NCBI GenBank assembly: GCA_016703125.1
Contig: JADJCR010000002.1
Coordinates: forward strand, 124,001-188,000
DNA length: 64,000 nucleotides
Direction: 5' to 3'
Origin: Micrococcales bacterium
GTDB lineage: Bacteria; Actinomycetota; Actinomycetes; S36-B12; UBA10799
Part shown: positions 36,447-46,915 of the stretch, one piece after another
Position numbering within the stretch: position 1 is the stretch's first letter
Layout: the number at the start of each line of letters is the position of its first letter
Translations under genes and position numbers: made by a program
The notes under the pieces: generated by a model
Told to the model about the DNA's origin: nothing
Databases searched by the model: none
Seen by the model: the letters and a program-made list of their open reading frames with translations, nothing else

Positions 36447-37070
36447 GTGTTGACCTCAGCACCGCTCTCGAGCCGCCTGCGCGCCGCCACCACGCAGGAG
36501 CACGGCGATGCGGAGGCCTCGGCCTTCATGACCGCAGTCATGGCCGGCGGCATCAACGCCGGCGACTACGCAGCCCTCGTCGTGCAATTGCAGAACGTGT
36601 ACGACGCACTGGAGGCGGCTGCCGCCGGCCACCGCGAGCAGCCGGTATTCGGCCCGTTCTTCGACCCGCGACTGCGGCGCGATGCCGCCCTGGCCGCCGA
36701 TCTGGCGGTCCTCGGTGATCACCGCCACCCCATCACTGCCGCCACCACTGCCTACGCCGACCACCTGCAGGCAGTGGCTGACGACGCGCTGTCGGTGCTG
36801 GCCCACCACTACACCCGGTACCTCGGCGACCTCTCCGGCGGCCGTGCCATCGCGGCACGCCTGCAGCACAACCTCGGGCTCACCCCCGAGTCCGGCCTGG
36901 CGTTCTACCAGTTCGACGTCGGACCCGCGCCGGCGTACAAGAACGCCTACCGGCAACGGCTCGACGACCTCGACCTCACCTACGGCGAGCAGGAGCGATT
37001 CATCGGCGAAGTGCGCACCGCCTATGCGCTGAACTCCGGCATCTTCGCCAGCCTGGATCATCTGCTGTGA
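36447..37070 (+). CDS. hmuO: Haem oxygenase
   Basis: Haem oxygenase cleaves haem to biliverdin, CO and iron. The 207-residue protein has the proximal histidine in ATTQEHGDAE (residue 19 or so) and the distal-helix glycines in YLGDLSGGRAIA. HmuO of Corynebacterium diphtheriae is the usual reference. GTG 36447 is preceded by GGAGGAGGGG and sits 25 bases after the iron box. The stop overlaps the hmuT start (GTGA), so haem import and degradation genes are coupled. Confidence 0.93.
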   Translation: MLTSAPLSSRLRAATTQEHGDAEASAFMTAVMAGGINAGDYAALVVQLQNVYDALEAAAAGHREQPVFGPFFDPRLRRDAALAADLAVLGDHRHPITAATTAYADHLQAVADDALSVLAHHYTRYLGDLSGGRAIAARLQHNLGLTPESGLAFYQFDVGPAPAYKNAYRQRLDDLDLTYGEQERFIGEVRTAYALNSGIFASLDHLL

Positions 37071-37937
37071 GACGGGTACTCACCGCCGTCATCCTGCTCG
37101 GCGTGCTCGCCGGATGCGGTGCCCGCCCGGGGGCCCAGGTGTCCGCGCCGGGAACCGACGGCCGGACCGTGACCGTGACGGACACCTCTCGCATCGTCTC
37201 GCTGTCCGGTGGCATCACGGAGACCCTGTTCGCCCTCGGGGTCGGTCCGTCCATCATCGGTCGCGACGTCAGCTCGGACTTCCCGGGTACCGCGAACATC
37301 CCCGTGGTGACGCAGGCGCACGACGTTTCCGCGGAGGGTGCTGGCGCTGGATCCGACCCTGGTGCTGGCCGACGCCCGGACCGGTCCCCCCGAGGCCATC
37401 GAAGCCATCCGCAACGCCGGCGTGCCCATCGTCGTGGTTCCGGAGGTCTGGAGCCTGCAGGAGATCCCCGCCCGCGTGCGCGCCATCGCCGAAGCCGTGG
37501 GTGAACCCGGGGCGGCGCAGGCCGTCATCGACGAGGTGTCCGCCGACCCGCCGCAGGTACCGGGATCACCGGTGGTGGCGTTCCTCTACCTGCGCGGCAA
37601 CGCGGCGGTGTACCTGCTGGGGGGCGACGGCAGCGGCGCGGACTCCCTGCTCGAGGCTGTGGGTGCCGTCGATGCCGGCTCCGAGGCCGGGCTCGGCGCC
37701 TTCACCCCGCTCACGCCGGAGGCCCTGGTCACGACCGCACCCGACGCGCTGCTCGTCATGGAGAAGGGGTTGGACTCCGTGGGCGGCATGGACGGCCTGC
37801 TCGCGTTGCCCGGCGTCGCCCAGACCCCTGCGGCCCGAGACCGGCGGGTCGTGGTCATCCCCGACGGCGAGTTGTTGAACTTCGGGCCGCGCACGCCGCA
37901 GACCCTGGCTGACATCGTCGGCCAGTTACGAACATGA
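37067..37937 (+). CDS. hmuT: Hemin ABC transporter substrate-binding lipoprotein, frameshifted
   Basis: A lipoprotein signal (VILLGVLAGC) begins the chain, and the FepB/BtuF-type fold follows: RIVSLSGGITETLFALGVG, IIGRDVSSDFPGTANIPVV, then, after a frame change near 37335, LALDPTLVLAD, GVPIVVVPE, FLYLRGN and LLALPGVAQTP. Joining the two frames gives about 290 residues, the family size. HmuT binds hemin at the outer membrane face and passes it to HmuU. GTG 37067 overlaps hmuO. The break lies in a GC-rich run with no loss of homology. Confidence 0.9.
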
Positions 37938-38980
37938 CGGCGACACTGACCGCCCCTCCCCGGGGCCGGCGCCGAACCTGGGCGCTTCCGGCACTGGTTG
38001 CGGCGCTGCTCATGGCGTGTGGGGCGGCGATCAGCATCGGGGCCTTCACGATCGGCTTCCCGGAGGTGCTGGCCGCTCTCGGCCGGGCCGTCACCGGGCA
38101 GCCGTTGAGCACCGCCGACGCGGTGGTGGTCGACATCCGGGCACCCCGCGTCGTCCTGGCCGTCATCGTGGGTGCCTGCCTGGCCGCAGCCGGGGTCATC
38201 ATGCAGGGGATCTTCGCCAACCCGCTGGCCGAACCCGGCCTCGTGGGGGTGTCCTCCGGGGCGGCGGTGGCTGCCGTGCTCGCCATCGTGGTGGGCCTCA
38301 CGGCCGCCGGCTTCTGGGTGCTGCCCTTGGCGGCAGTCGTCGGTGGGTTGGCGGTGACCGCCGCCGTCTACCTGCTGGCACGGGTGGACGGGCGCACCGA
38401 GGTCTTGACGCTGATCCTCACCGGCGTGGCCGTCAACGCGTTCGCCGGCGCCGTGATCGGCTTGCTCATGAGCGTCTCCGACGACGCCGAACTGCGCAGC
38501 ATCACCTTCTGGAACCTGGGCAGCCTCTCCGCGGCGACGTGGTCGTCGGTCGTGCTGGTGGCGCCACTGGCGCTGCTGGGACTGGCACTGGCGCCGCTGC
38601 TGTCCCGGCCGCTGGACCTGCTCGCCCTCGGGGAGCGCGGCGCCGCTCACCTGGGAGTGGATGTCGAGCGCATCCGGACGATCGCCATCCTCCTCACGGC
38701 GGTGCTCACCGCCGCGGCCGTCGCGGTCGCGGGCATCGTGCTGTTCGTGGGGCTGGTCGTCCCGCACGCCCTGCGGCTGGTGCTCGGCCCGGCGCACCGG
38801 CTCTTGCTGCCGGCGGCGGCCCTGGGCGGGGCCACCCTGCTGGTGCTCGCTGACCTGCTGGCCCGCACCGTGGTGGCGCCGCGGGAGATCCCGCTGGGCG
38901 TGCTCACTGCCCTGATCGGGTCGCCGATCTTCTTCTGGCTACTGCGCCGGGAGCACAGGCGGCGGGGGGCCTGGGCGTGA
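37934..38980 (+). CDS. hmuU: Hemin ABC transporter permease
   Basis: This is a FecCD-family permease, 348 residues with about ten hydrophobic helices. RAPRVVLAVIVGACLAAAGV, the ...GIFANPLAEPGLVGVSSGA coupling region, LTLILTGVAVNAFAGAVIGL and LVVPHALRLVLGPAHRLLLP are standard. It overlaps hmuT by ATGA and hmuV by GTGA. As the membrane channel it works with HmuT and HmuV to import haem. Confidence 0.94.
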   Translation: MTATLTAPPRGRRRTWALPALVAALLMACGAAISIGAFTIGFPEVLAALGRAVTGQPLSTADAVVVDIRAPRVVLAVIVGACLAAAGVIMQGIFANPLAEPGLVGVSSGAAVAAVLAIVVGLTAAGFWVLPLAAVVGGLAVTAAVYLLARVDGRTEVLTLILTGVAVNAFAGAVIGLLMSVSDDAELRSITFWNLGSLSAATWSSVVLVAPLALLGLALAPLLSRPLDLLALGERGAAHLGVDVERIRTIAILLTAVLTAAAVAVAGIVLFVGLVVPHALRLVLGPAHRLLLPAAALGGATLLVLADLLARTVVAPREIPLGVLTALIGSPIFFWLLRREHRRRGAWA

Positions 38981-39720
38981 TCGAGGTCGCCGACTTGTGC
39001 GTGTCACGCGGGCAACGGCAGATACTGCACGACGTGAGTTTCGAGGCCGGTGCGGGCGAATGCATCGCCGTGGTCGGGCCCAACGGCAGCGGGAAGTCCA
39101 CCCTGCTCGCGGCGCTGGCCGGTGATCTGCCGTTCCGGGGACGCGCGCAGGTCGCCGGGCAGCCCGCCGCCGGCGACCAGGCCCGGCTGCGGGCGGTGAT
39201 GACCCAGCACACCGCGGTGGCCTTCGGCTTCACAGTGCGGGAGGTCATCGCGATGGCGCGGGCACCCTGGCATGGAGCCGGGACTGATGACGTCCGGGCC
39301 GTGGCCGATGCAGTAGCCGCCGCCGACGTGGAACATCTGCTCGATCGCGGGGTGCAGGGCCTGTCGGGCGGCGAATTGGCCAGGGTCGCCTTCGCCCGCC
39401 TGCTCGCCCAGACCGCCCCGGTGATGATGCTCGACGAGCCGACGGCCGCCCTGGACCTCAAGCATCAGGTCGGACTGCTCAACGCCCTGCGCGGCCGCAT
39501 CGCCGGTGGCAGTACGGCCGTGGTGGTGCTGCACGATCTGACGCTGGCGCGAGCCGCCGCCGACCGCGTGCTGGTCCTCGACGAGGGCCGGGTGGTGGCG
39601 TTCGGCCCCCCGGCGGACGTGCTCGTGCCGGGGGTTCTGGGGCAGGTCTACGAAGTGGCAGTGGAGGTGCTCGCTGAAGGCCGGGTGGTGGTGCCGGCGG
39701 CTTCTGGGCCGGGGGTGTGA
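38977..39720 (+). CDS. hmuV: Hemin ABC transporter ATPase
   Basis: The ATPase has Walker A GPNGSGKST (about residue 35), Q-loop MTQHTAV, signature LSGGELARV, Walker B VMMLDEPTAALD and the H-loop VVLHDLTLA. The 247 residues end with a Val/Gly-rich tail. GTG 38977 overlaps hmuU. It is the last gene of the rightward iron-regulated unit; 48 bases separate it from the convergent lysC. Confidence 0.94.
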   Translation: MIEVADLCVSRGQRQILHDVSFEAGAGECIAVVGPNGSGKSTLLAALAGDLPFRGRAQVAGQPAAGDQARLRAVMTQHTAVAFGFTVREVIAMARAPWHGAGTDDVRAVADAVAAADVEHLLDRGVQGLSGGELARVAFARLLAQTAPVMMLDEPTAALDLKHQVGLLNALRGRIAGGSTAVVVLHDLTLARAAADRVLVLDEGRVVAFGPPADVLVPGVLGQVYEVAVEVLAEGRVVVPAASGPGV

Positions 39721-39767
39721 CGCCCCCGCCTGCGAAGGCGTGAGCGAAGCGGTTGGTCCGGCGGCGG

Positions 39768-41032
39768 TCAGCGACCGGTGCCGGCGGAGATGACCGCCTG
39801 CCCCTCGGCATCGAGGCCGAACGCGGTGTGCAGCGCGCGAACGGCCTGGGCAGCGTCCTCGACCCGGGTCACCACGGAGATCCGGATCTCGGAGGTGGAG
39901 ATCATCTCGACGTTCACATTCGAGTCGGCCAGGGTGCGGAAGAACGTGGCGGACACCCCGGGGTGCGACCGCATACCAGCACCCACCAGAGAGACCTTCG
40001 CGATGCCCTCGTCCTGCAGCAGTTCCCCGAACCCGATCTCTCGTCGCGACGGGACAGCAGCGCCTCGCTGGCGCGCGCGAGGTCGGCGGTCGGGAGGGTG
40101 AACGTGATGTCCGTGCTGCCGTCGGCTGACACGTTCTGGACGATCATGTCGAGGTTCACCCCGAGGTCGGCCACGGTCTCGAACACCAGCGCCGCCTCGC
40201 CCGGGCGATCCGGGACCGCAGTGACGGTGATCTTGGCCTCCGAGAGGTCCTGGCTCACGCCAGAGATGATCGGCTGCTCCATCACGATGTTCTCCTCGAT
40301 CTCATGGACCACCAGGGTGCCGGGCTTGTCGGTGAAACTGGAGCGCACACGCAACGGCACGTTGAACCGGCGCGCGTACTCCACGCACCGCAGGTGCAGG
40401 ACCTTGGCGCCGTGCGCGGCGAGTTCCAACATCTCCTCGTAGGTGATGTACGGGACCTGGCGCGCCGCGGGGACCACCCGCGGGTCGGCGCTGAAGACCC
40501 CATCGACATCGGTGTAGATCTCACAGACATCCGCGTTCAGCGCAGCCGCCAGGGCGACCGCCGTGGTGTCCGAACCACCGCGGCCCAGCGTGGTCACGTC
40601 CTTCGTGTCCTGGGCGACCCCCTGGAACCCGGCCACAATAGGGATGGCCCCTTCGTCCAGGGCCGCCTGGATCCGCCCCGGCGTCACGTCGATGATCCGG
40701 GCCTGGCCGTGGTAGCGGTCGGTGATGAGCCCCGCCTGGCTGCCGGTGTAGGAACGGGCCTCGGCGCCGAGGTCGGAGATGGCCATCGCCAGCAGCGCCA
40801 TGGAGATGCGTTCCCCAGCGGTCAGCAACATGTCGATCTCACGACCAGGGGGGTCCGGCGACACCTGCTCGGCGAGGTCCATGAGCTCGTCGGTGGTGTC
40901 CCCCATCGCCGAGACCACCACGGTCACCCGGTTGCCGGTCCGCTGGGTCTCCACGATGCGCCGGGCCACGCGCTTGATGCTGTCGGCGTCGGCAACAGAG
41001 GATCCTCCGTACTTCTGCACGACAAGCGCCAC
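39768..41032 (-). CDS. lysC: Aspartokinase, frameshifted
   Basis: Aspartokinase phosphorylates aspartate, the first step to lysine/DAP, threonine and methionine. From GTG 41032 the kinase domain has VVQKYGGSSVADADSIKRVA, VVSAMGDTTDELM, TAGERISMALLAMAI and TLGRGGSDTTAVALAAAL. Two ACT domains follow; the second is interrupted near 40040, where SRRDE should run on into the LVGAGMRSHPGVSATFF segment of another frame that ends at 39768. As the only aspartokinase seen and an essential step, it is unlikely to be a true pseudogene, so this break is the best evidence for sequence indels in the window. Confidence 0.93.
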
Positions 41033-41070
41033 GGGTGAACTCCTTTTCCGTCGACGCCCATGGTATCCAC

Positions 41071-41211
41071 CGCCACAACTGGGCGCGGAGGCGGCTGAAT
41101 CCCGCGAATCCGCCCACTTCTGGCGGCCGACCCGCCGGATTCGCCCCGTTATGCCCGACATGGCCTGACCACAACTGGGCACCCGAGCGTGTCACTCGCC
41201 CACTTGTGGCG
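41071..41211. repeat. Four alternating copies of a 15-base palindrome half (lysC-ahcY gap)
   Basis: The 225-base gap between divergent lysC and ahcY holds CGCCACAACTGGGCG (41071), its near-complement CGCCCACTTCTGGCG (41111), a direct copy CCACAACTGGGC (41169-41180, identical to 41073-41084) and CGCCCACTTGTGGCG (41197). Orientation alternates, so two hairpin-like units lie in tandem. They may be operators, terminators or a dispersed repeat. No SAM or SAH riboswitch was recognised. Confidence 0.6.
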
Positions 41212-41257
41212 ACGACCGCCGATTGTGCGGCCCTGGGACGCCTGCGAGACTGGCTGA

Positions 41258-42682
<1,425 letters not shown>

Positions 42683-42706
42683 TCGGCACCGAGCAGGGGA
42701 GCGCGC

Positions 42707-43900
42707 ATGTCGAAGCGGTTGTTCACGTCCGAGTCCGTCACTGAGGGCCACCCGGACAAGATGGCCGACCAGATCTCCGACACGATCCTGGACGCGATGC
42801 TCAAGGACGACCCGCGCAGCCGGGTCGCGGTGGAGACCTTCCTGACCACCGGGTTGTGCGTGGTCGGCGGGGAGGTGACTACCTCCACGTGGGTGGACAT
42901 CCCCGAACTGGTGCGCGAGACGGTCCTGGAGATCGGGTACGACTCCTCCGAGAAGGGCTTCGACGGGAAGTCCTGCGGGGTGTCCATCGCGATCGGCAAG
43001 CAGTCCCCCGACATCGCCGCCGGCGTGGACGACGCGTTCGAGGAGCGGGTGGGCCACAGCCACGACCCGCTGGACTCCCAGGGCGCCGGCGACCAGGGCC
43101 TGATGTTCGGCTACGCCTGCGACGACACCCCGGAACTGATGCCGCTGCCGATCTCCTTGGCCCACCGGCTGTCCAAGCGCCTGTCGGAGGTCCGCAAGGA
43201 CGGATCCGTGCCCTACCTGCGCCCGGACGGCAAGACCCAGGTCACCATCGAGTACGCCGGCGACGACGCGGTGCGGCTGGACACCGTTGTGCTGAGCACG
43301 CAGCACGCGCCGCGCATCGACCTCGAGCACATGCTGACCCCCGATATCCGCGAGCACGTAGTTGAGCCGGTACTCGCCGAGCTCGACCTGCAGACCGACG
43401 GGTACCGGCTGCTGGTCAACCCGACCGGCATCTTCGAGATCGGCGGGCCGCAGGGCGATGCGGGTCTCACCGGCCGCAAGATCATCGTGGACACCTATGG
43501 CGGCATGGCCCGTCACGGCGGTGGGGCGTTCTCCGGCAAGGACCCGTCCAAGGTCGACCGCTCAGCGGCCTACGCCATGCGATGGGTCGCCAAGACCGTG
43601 GTGGCGGCCGGTCTGGCCAAGCGCTGCGAAGTGCAGGTCGCCTACGCCATCGGGGTGTCCCACCCGGTGGGCCTGTTCGTACAGACCTTCGGGACCGGCG
43701 CGGTGCCCGACAAGCAGATCCAGAACGCGATCACGCAGGTGTTCGACCTGCGGCCGGCAGCCATCGTCGCCGAACTGGACCTGCTGCGCCCGATCTACGC
43801 GCAGACCGCCGCGTACGGCCACTTCGGGCGGGAACTGGCGGACTTCACGTGGGAGAGCACGCACCGCGCTGAAGCGCTCGCCGCCGCTGTCCTCGGCTGA
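42707..43900 (+). CDS. metK: S-adenosylmethionine synthetase
   Basis: MetK makes SAM from methionine and ATP. The 397 residues are complete: FTSESVTEGHPDKMADQISD at the N-terminus, GAGDQGLMFGYACDDTPELMPL (ATP loop), the GGPQGDAGLTGRKIIVDTYGG and GGGAFSGKDPSKVDRSAAY phosphate-binding loops. It follows ahcY by 24 bases with a GGGGAGCGC ribosome site, so the methyl-cycle pair is co-expressed. Confidence 0.96.
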   Translation: MSKRLFTSESVTEGHPDKMADQISDTILDAMLKDDPRSRVAVETFLTTGLCVVGGEVTTSTWVDIPELVRETVLEIGYDSSEKGFDGKSCGVSIAIGKQSPDIAAGVDDAFEERVGHSHDPLDSQGAGDQGLMFGYACDDTPELMPLPISLAHRLSKRLSEVRKDGSVPYLRPDGKTQVTIEYAGDDAVRLDTVVLSTQHAPRIDLEHMLTPDIREHVVEPVLAELDLQTDGYRLLVNPTGIFEIGGPQGDAGLTGRKIIVDTYGGMARHGGGAFSGKDPSKVDRSAAYAMRWVAKTVVAAGLAKRCEVQVAYAIGVSHPVGLFVQTFGTGAVPDKQIQNAITQVFDLRPAAIVAELDLLRPIYAQTAAYGHFGRELADFTWESTHRAEALAAAVLG

Positions 43901-43911
43901 CCGGCAATCGT

Positions 43912-44301
43912 TCAACCGAGGCCGGCGGCCTCCAGGAGCGCCTGCTCGAGACCGTCCAGATCCGCCACCGTCAGGGTCAGACCGGGATGCAGGATGATGC
44001 CCGAGGGATCCAGGATCTTGACGGGTTCCTTGAACTCCACGCACACCCCGCCGGCGGTCGTCGTGCCGAAGGTGGCCCCTCTGTCTGCGAAGGACCCCCG
44101 CGCGCCGATAACCTTCACTGCGGAGTACGGACCTGTGCGCTTCACGCAGGAGATGTTCTTCACGGAGGTGCGGCACCGCCAAGGACCGAACCGCGCATCA
44201 AGGGTCTGATTGCTCACATCCACCTTTGCGGTGAGCGGAGTGACCCCGATGGCCGCCAGCGCCGGGAGATACTTCTTCTCGAACGCGAAGTCGAAACGCA
44301 C
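43912..44301 (-). CDS. Hypothetical protein, 129 residues
   Basis: I do not recognise the family. The best start is GTG 44301 (VRFDFAFEKKYLPALAAIG); upstream this frame runs into the antisense of the ROK gene without a start. Four cysteines occur (GPWRCRTSVKNISC, GGVCVEF), with an internal LTAKVDVSNQ beta-like stretch, a Gly-rich middle (GARGSFADRGATFGTTTAGG) and a helical end (ADLDGLEQALLEAAGLG). There is no signal peptide in this frame, although the beta-rich, Cys-containing body would suit an exported protein. It converges on metK with 11 bases between stops and is divergent from the ROK regulator. Confidence 0.5.
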   Translation of the reverse strand: MRFDFAFEKKYLPALAAIGVTPLTAKVDVSNQTLDARFGPWRCRTSVKNISCVKRTGPYSAVKVIGARGSFADRGATFGTTTAGGVCVEFKEPVKILDPSGIILHPGLTLTVADLDGLEQALLEAAGLG

Positions 44302-44341
44302 TGTCCAACCGTACGCCGGTTGAGGGGAGGTGAACCACGCG

Positions 44342-45409
44342 ATGTCGCAGGGCACCTCACCATTCGTTCCGGACGACGTCCCGGCGGACCGGGCAGACAC
44401 CCGCCGCACAAACCGCTCCCGCCTGCTGCGATCGATCATCACCCGGGGCCCGGCCACCCGCGCCGAACTGTCCCGGCGCATCGGATTGAGCCGGCCCACG
44501 ATCTCCGTGATCACCAACGAACTCCTCAAGGCCGGGGTGCTCGCGCAAGGCGAGCGGGTGTCCAGCGGCGGTGCGCCCGGGACCCTGCTGGAGATCGCCA
44601 AGGACACCGGGGTGACGATCGTGGCCGATCTGCGAGATGCCGACCACATCCTGCTGGCCACGGTCTCGCCGTCCGGCGAGGTGCTCACGTCCACCCGCAG
44701 CCTCAGCCGGACCAGCAAGCAGATCCACCGCGCTGTGGGCGATTTCGCGCGCAGTGAGCAGGCGCGTTCTGCCCTCGGGGTGGCACTGGCGGTGCCGGGC
44801 TGGGTGACCCCCGGCGGGGAGTGGACGGCGCAACCGGCCCACCGCGCGGATCCGTCGCTGGTGCACGCTCTGCGCCGGGAGGTACGCCTTCCGGTGTTCG
44901 CGATGAACGCCGTGGACGCCATCGCCATCGCGGACCTGCGCGACAGCGATCCCAACCTGGCCGCCCAGGCCTCCGTGGTTCTCGACCACCCCATCGGGAT
45001 GGGCCTGATCATGGCCGGGCGTCTGCGCAGCGGAGTCAAGCGGCCGGCCGGGGACATCGCGCACATCGTGCCCGGCACGCCCGGCCCGGTGTGCCGGGAG
45101 TGCGGGCACCGCTGCCTGGAGCCGCAGGTGCAGGCACTGCACACCGACCACAGCGCGGCTGCAGTCGACCTCGCCGCCGAGGCGCTGGCCGGCATCCTCG
45201 CCCCGATCGCCGGTGCGTTCGAACTCGAGGAGTTGGTCCTGGGTGCCTTCCCCACCCCGGTCATCGGCGACCTCGCCCGCCTCACCCGCGCGGGCCTGGA
45301 GCAGCGGATGCCCGCCCACCAGGTCCCGGCGGTGCGAGTGTCCGCGTACGGCCCGGAGGCGGCCGTCGTGGGCGCCGCGGCCAAGACGCTCTACAGCATC
45401 CTGGGCTGA
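44342..45409 (+). CDS. ROK-family transcriptional regulator
   Basis: An N-terminal winged helix (RAELSRRIGLSRPTISVITNELLKAGVL, about residues 35-65) precedes a ROK sugar-kinase-like domain (VALAVPGWVTPGGEW, LDHPIGMGLIMAGRLRSG, GDIAHIVPG) with the ROK zinc motif CRECGHRCLE. The kinase ATP and catalytic motifs are degenerate, so it is probably a sugar- or sugar-phosphate-responsive repressor and not an enzyme. ATG 44342 is chosen because GGGGAGG lies 11 bases upstream; GTG 44330 overlaps that site. No sugar genes adjoin, so its ligand is unknown. Confidence 0.85.
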   Translation: MSQGTSPFVPDDVPADRADTRRTNRSRLLRSIITRGPATRAELSRRIGLSRPTISVITNELLKAGVLAQGERVSSGGAPGTLLEIAKDTGVTIVADLRDADHILLATVSPSGEVLTSTRSLSRTSKQIHRAVGDFARSEQARSALGVALAVPGWVTPGGEWTAQPAHRADPSLVHALRREVRLPVFAMNAVDAIAIADLRDSDPNLAAQASVVLDHPIGMGLIMAGRLRSGVKRPAGDIAHIVPGTPGPVCRECGHRCLEPQVQALHTDHSAAAVDLAAEALAGILAPIAGAFELEELVLGAFPTPVIGDLARLTRAGLEQRMPAHQVPAVRVSAYGPEAAVVGAAAKTLYSILG

Positions 45410-45422
45410 GCCGTCAGCACAC

Positions 45423-46847
45423 TCACCACGAGGTGTGCAGGGGCCGGCCCTCGGCATACCCGGCCGCGGACTGGATGCCGACCACCGCCCGCTCGGCGAA
45501 CTGCTCGACGCTGGCGGCGCCGGCGTACGTGAAGGCACTGCGCACGCCGCTGACGATCTCGTCGATGAGGCTCTCCACCCCCGGGCCGTCAGGATCGAGG
45601 TACATCCGCGAACTGGAGATCCCTTCCTCGAAGAGCGCCTTGCGCGCGCGCTCGAACGGGCTGTCACCGGAGGTCCGGCTGCTCACCGCCCGCGCGGAGG
45701 CCATGCCGAACGACTCCTTGTACGGCCGGCCGTCAGGGCTGATGTGCACATCGCCGGGCGACTCGTGGGTGCCGGCGAACCAGGACCCGATCATCACCGC
45801 GCTGGCGCCGGCGGCCAGGGCCAGCGCGACGTCGCGGGGGTGACGCACCCCTCCGTCGGCCCAGACGTGTTTGCCCCGTTCGCGCGCTGCGGCCCCGCAT
45901 TCCAGGACGGCTGAGAACTGCGGGCGCCCGACACCGGTGCGCATCCGGGTGGTGCACATGGCGCCCGGGCCCACACCCACCTTGACGATGTCGGCACCGG
46001 CGTCGATCAACTCCCGGGTGCCGGCCGGGGTCACGACGTTACCGGCGACCAACGGCACCGGCACCGGGCCGATCGCGGCGAGCACGTCGACCATCTTGTC
46101 CTGGTGGCCGTGCGCGGTGTCCACGACCAGCAGATCGATCCCCGCGGCGATGAGGGCCTTGGCCCGCAGACCGACGTCGCCGTTGATCCCCACCGCCGCG
46201 CCCACCCGCAGCGCTCCGCCACCGTCCACCGCCGGGGCGTACAGCGTGGACCGCAGCGCCCCCTGCCGCGTCATGATCCCGACCAGCGTCCCGTCGGCGC
46301 GGACGACCGGGGCGAACCGGCGGTGCTCGTTGTGCAACCGGTCGAACGCCTCGCGCGGGGTCACGGTGTCGGGCAGGGTGAACACGTCGCTGCTCATGAC
46401 CTGGTGCACCTGGGCGAACCTGTCGACCTGCGCGCAGTCCCCCTCGGTGACCACCCCGACCGGCACGCCGTCCTCCGTCACGATCGCGGCGCCGTGGCTT
46501 CGCTTGGGGATCACCGCCAGGGCTACGCCGGTGGTGTCCGTCGGGGTCAGCGTGGTGGCGGTCTCGAAGACCTGGTGGCGGGACTTGACCCACGCCACCA
46601 CGTCGGCCACGACGTCGGTCGGGATGTCCTGCGGGATGACGGCCATCCCACCGCGGCGGGCGATCGTCTCGGCCATGCGCCGGCCCGAGACCGCCGTCAT
46701 GTTGGCCGCCACCACCGGGATGGTCAGACCGGTGCCGTCCGGCGCGGTGAGGTCGACGTCGTGCCGGGAGGACAGCGACGAGCGGTTGGGCACCAGGAAT
46801 ATGTCGTCGTACGTCAGGTCGTACGTCGGTGTGTTCAGGAATCGCAC
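45423..46847 (-). CDS. guaB1: GuaB1-family IMP dehydrogenase-related protein (GMP reductase)
   Basis: The 474-residue protein has the IMPDH/GMPR barrel with a CBS pair in the middle (IVTEDGVPVGVVTEGDC, VVRADGTLVGIMTRQG). The catalytic loop is GPGAMCTTRM, and PTYDLTYDDIFLVPNRSSL opens it. Actinobacterial GuaB1 proteins, once annotated IMP dehydrogenase, have been shown in mycobacteria to act as CBS-regulated GMP reductases, recycling GMP to IMP; that is the likely role here. ATG 46847 lies before the divergent methyltransferase gene. Confidence 0.9.
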   Translation of the reverse strand: MRFLNTPTYDLTYDDIFLVPNRSSLSSRHDVDLTAPDGTGLTIPVVAANMTAVSGRRMAETIARRGGMAVIPQDIPTDVVADVVAWVKSRHQVFETATTLTPTDTTGVALAVIPKRSHGAAIVTEDGVPVGVVTEGDCAQVDRFAQVHQVMSSDVFTLPDTVTPREAFDRLHNEHRRFAPVVRADGTLVGIMTRQGALRSTLYAPAVDGGGALRVGAAVGINGDVGLRAKALIAAGIDLLVVDTAHGHQDKMVDVLAAIGPVPVPLVAGNVVTPAGTRELIDAGADIVKVGVGPGAMCTTRMRTGVGRPQFSAVLECGAAARERGKHVWADGGVRHPRDVALALAAGASAVMIGSWFAGTHESPGDVHISPDGRPYKESFGMASARAVSSRTSGDSPFERARKALFEEGISSSRMYLDPDGPGVESLIDEIVSGVRSAFTYAGAASVEQFAERAVVGIQSAAGYAEGRPLHTSW

Positions 46848-46915
46848 GGTGTCGACGCTACGCGGTCAACCCGGGCCGCGGCGAGTCGTTGCACCCCAGG
46901 TCCTAGGCTGTGGCC

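Noticed and set aside
41033..41257. SAM or SAH riboswitch in the lysC-ahcY gap, upstream of ahcY and metK
   Set aside because: I found repeated arms but none of the conserved core strings of those riboswitches; ahcY also appears leaderless.
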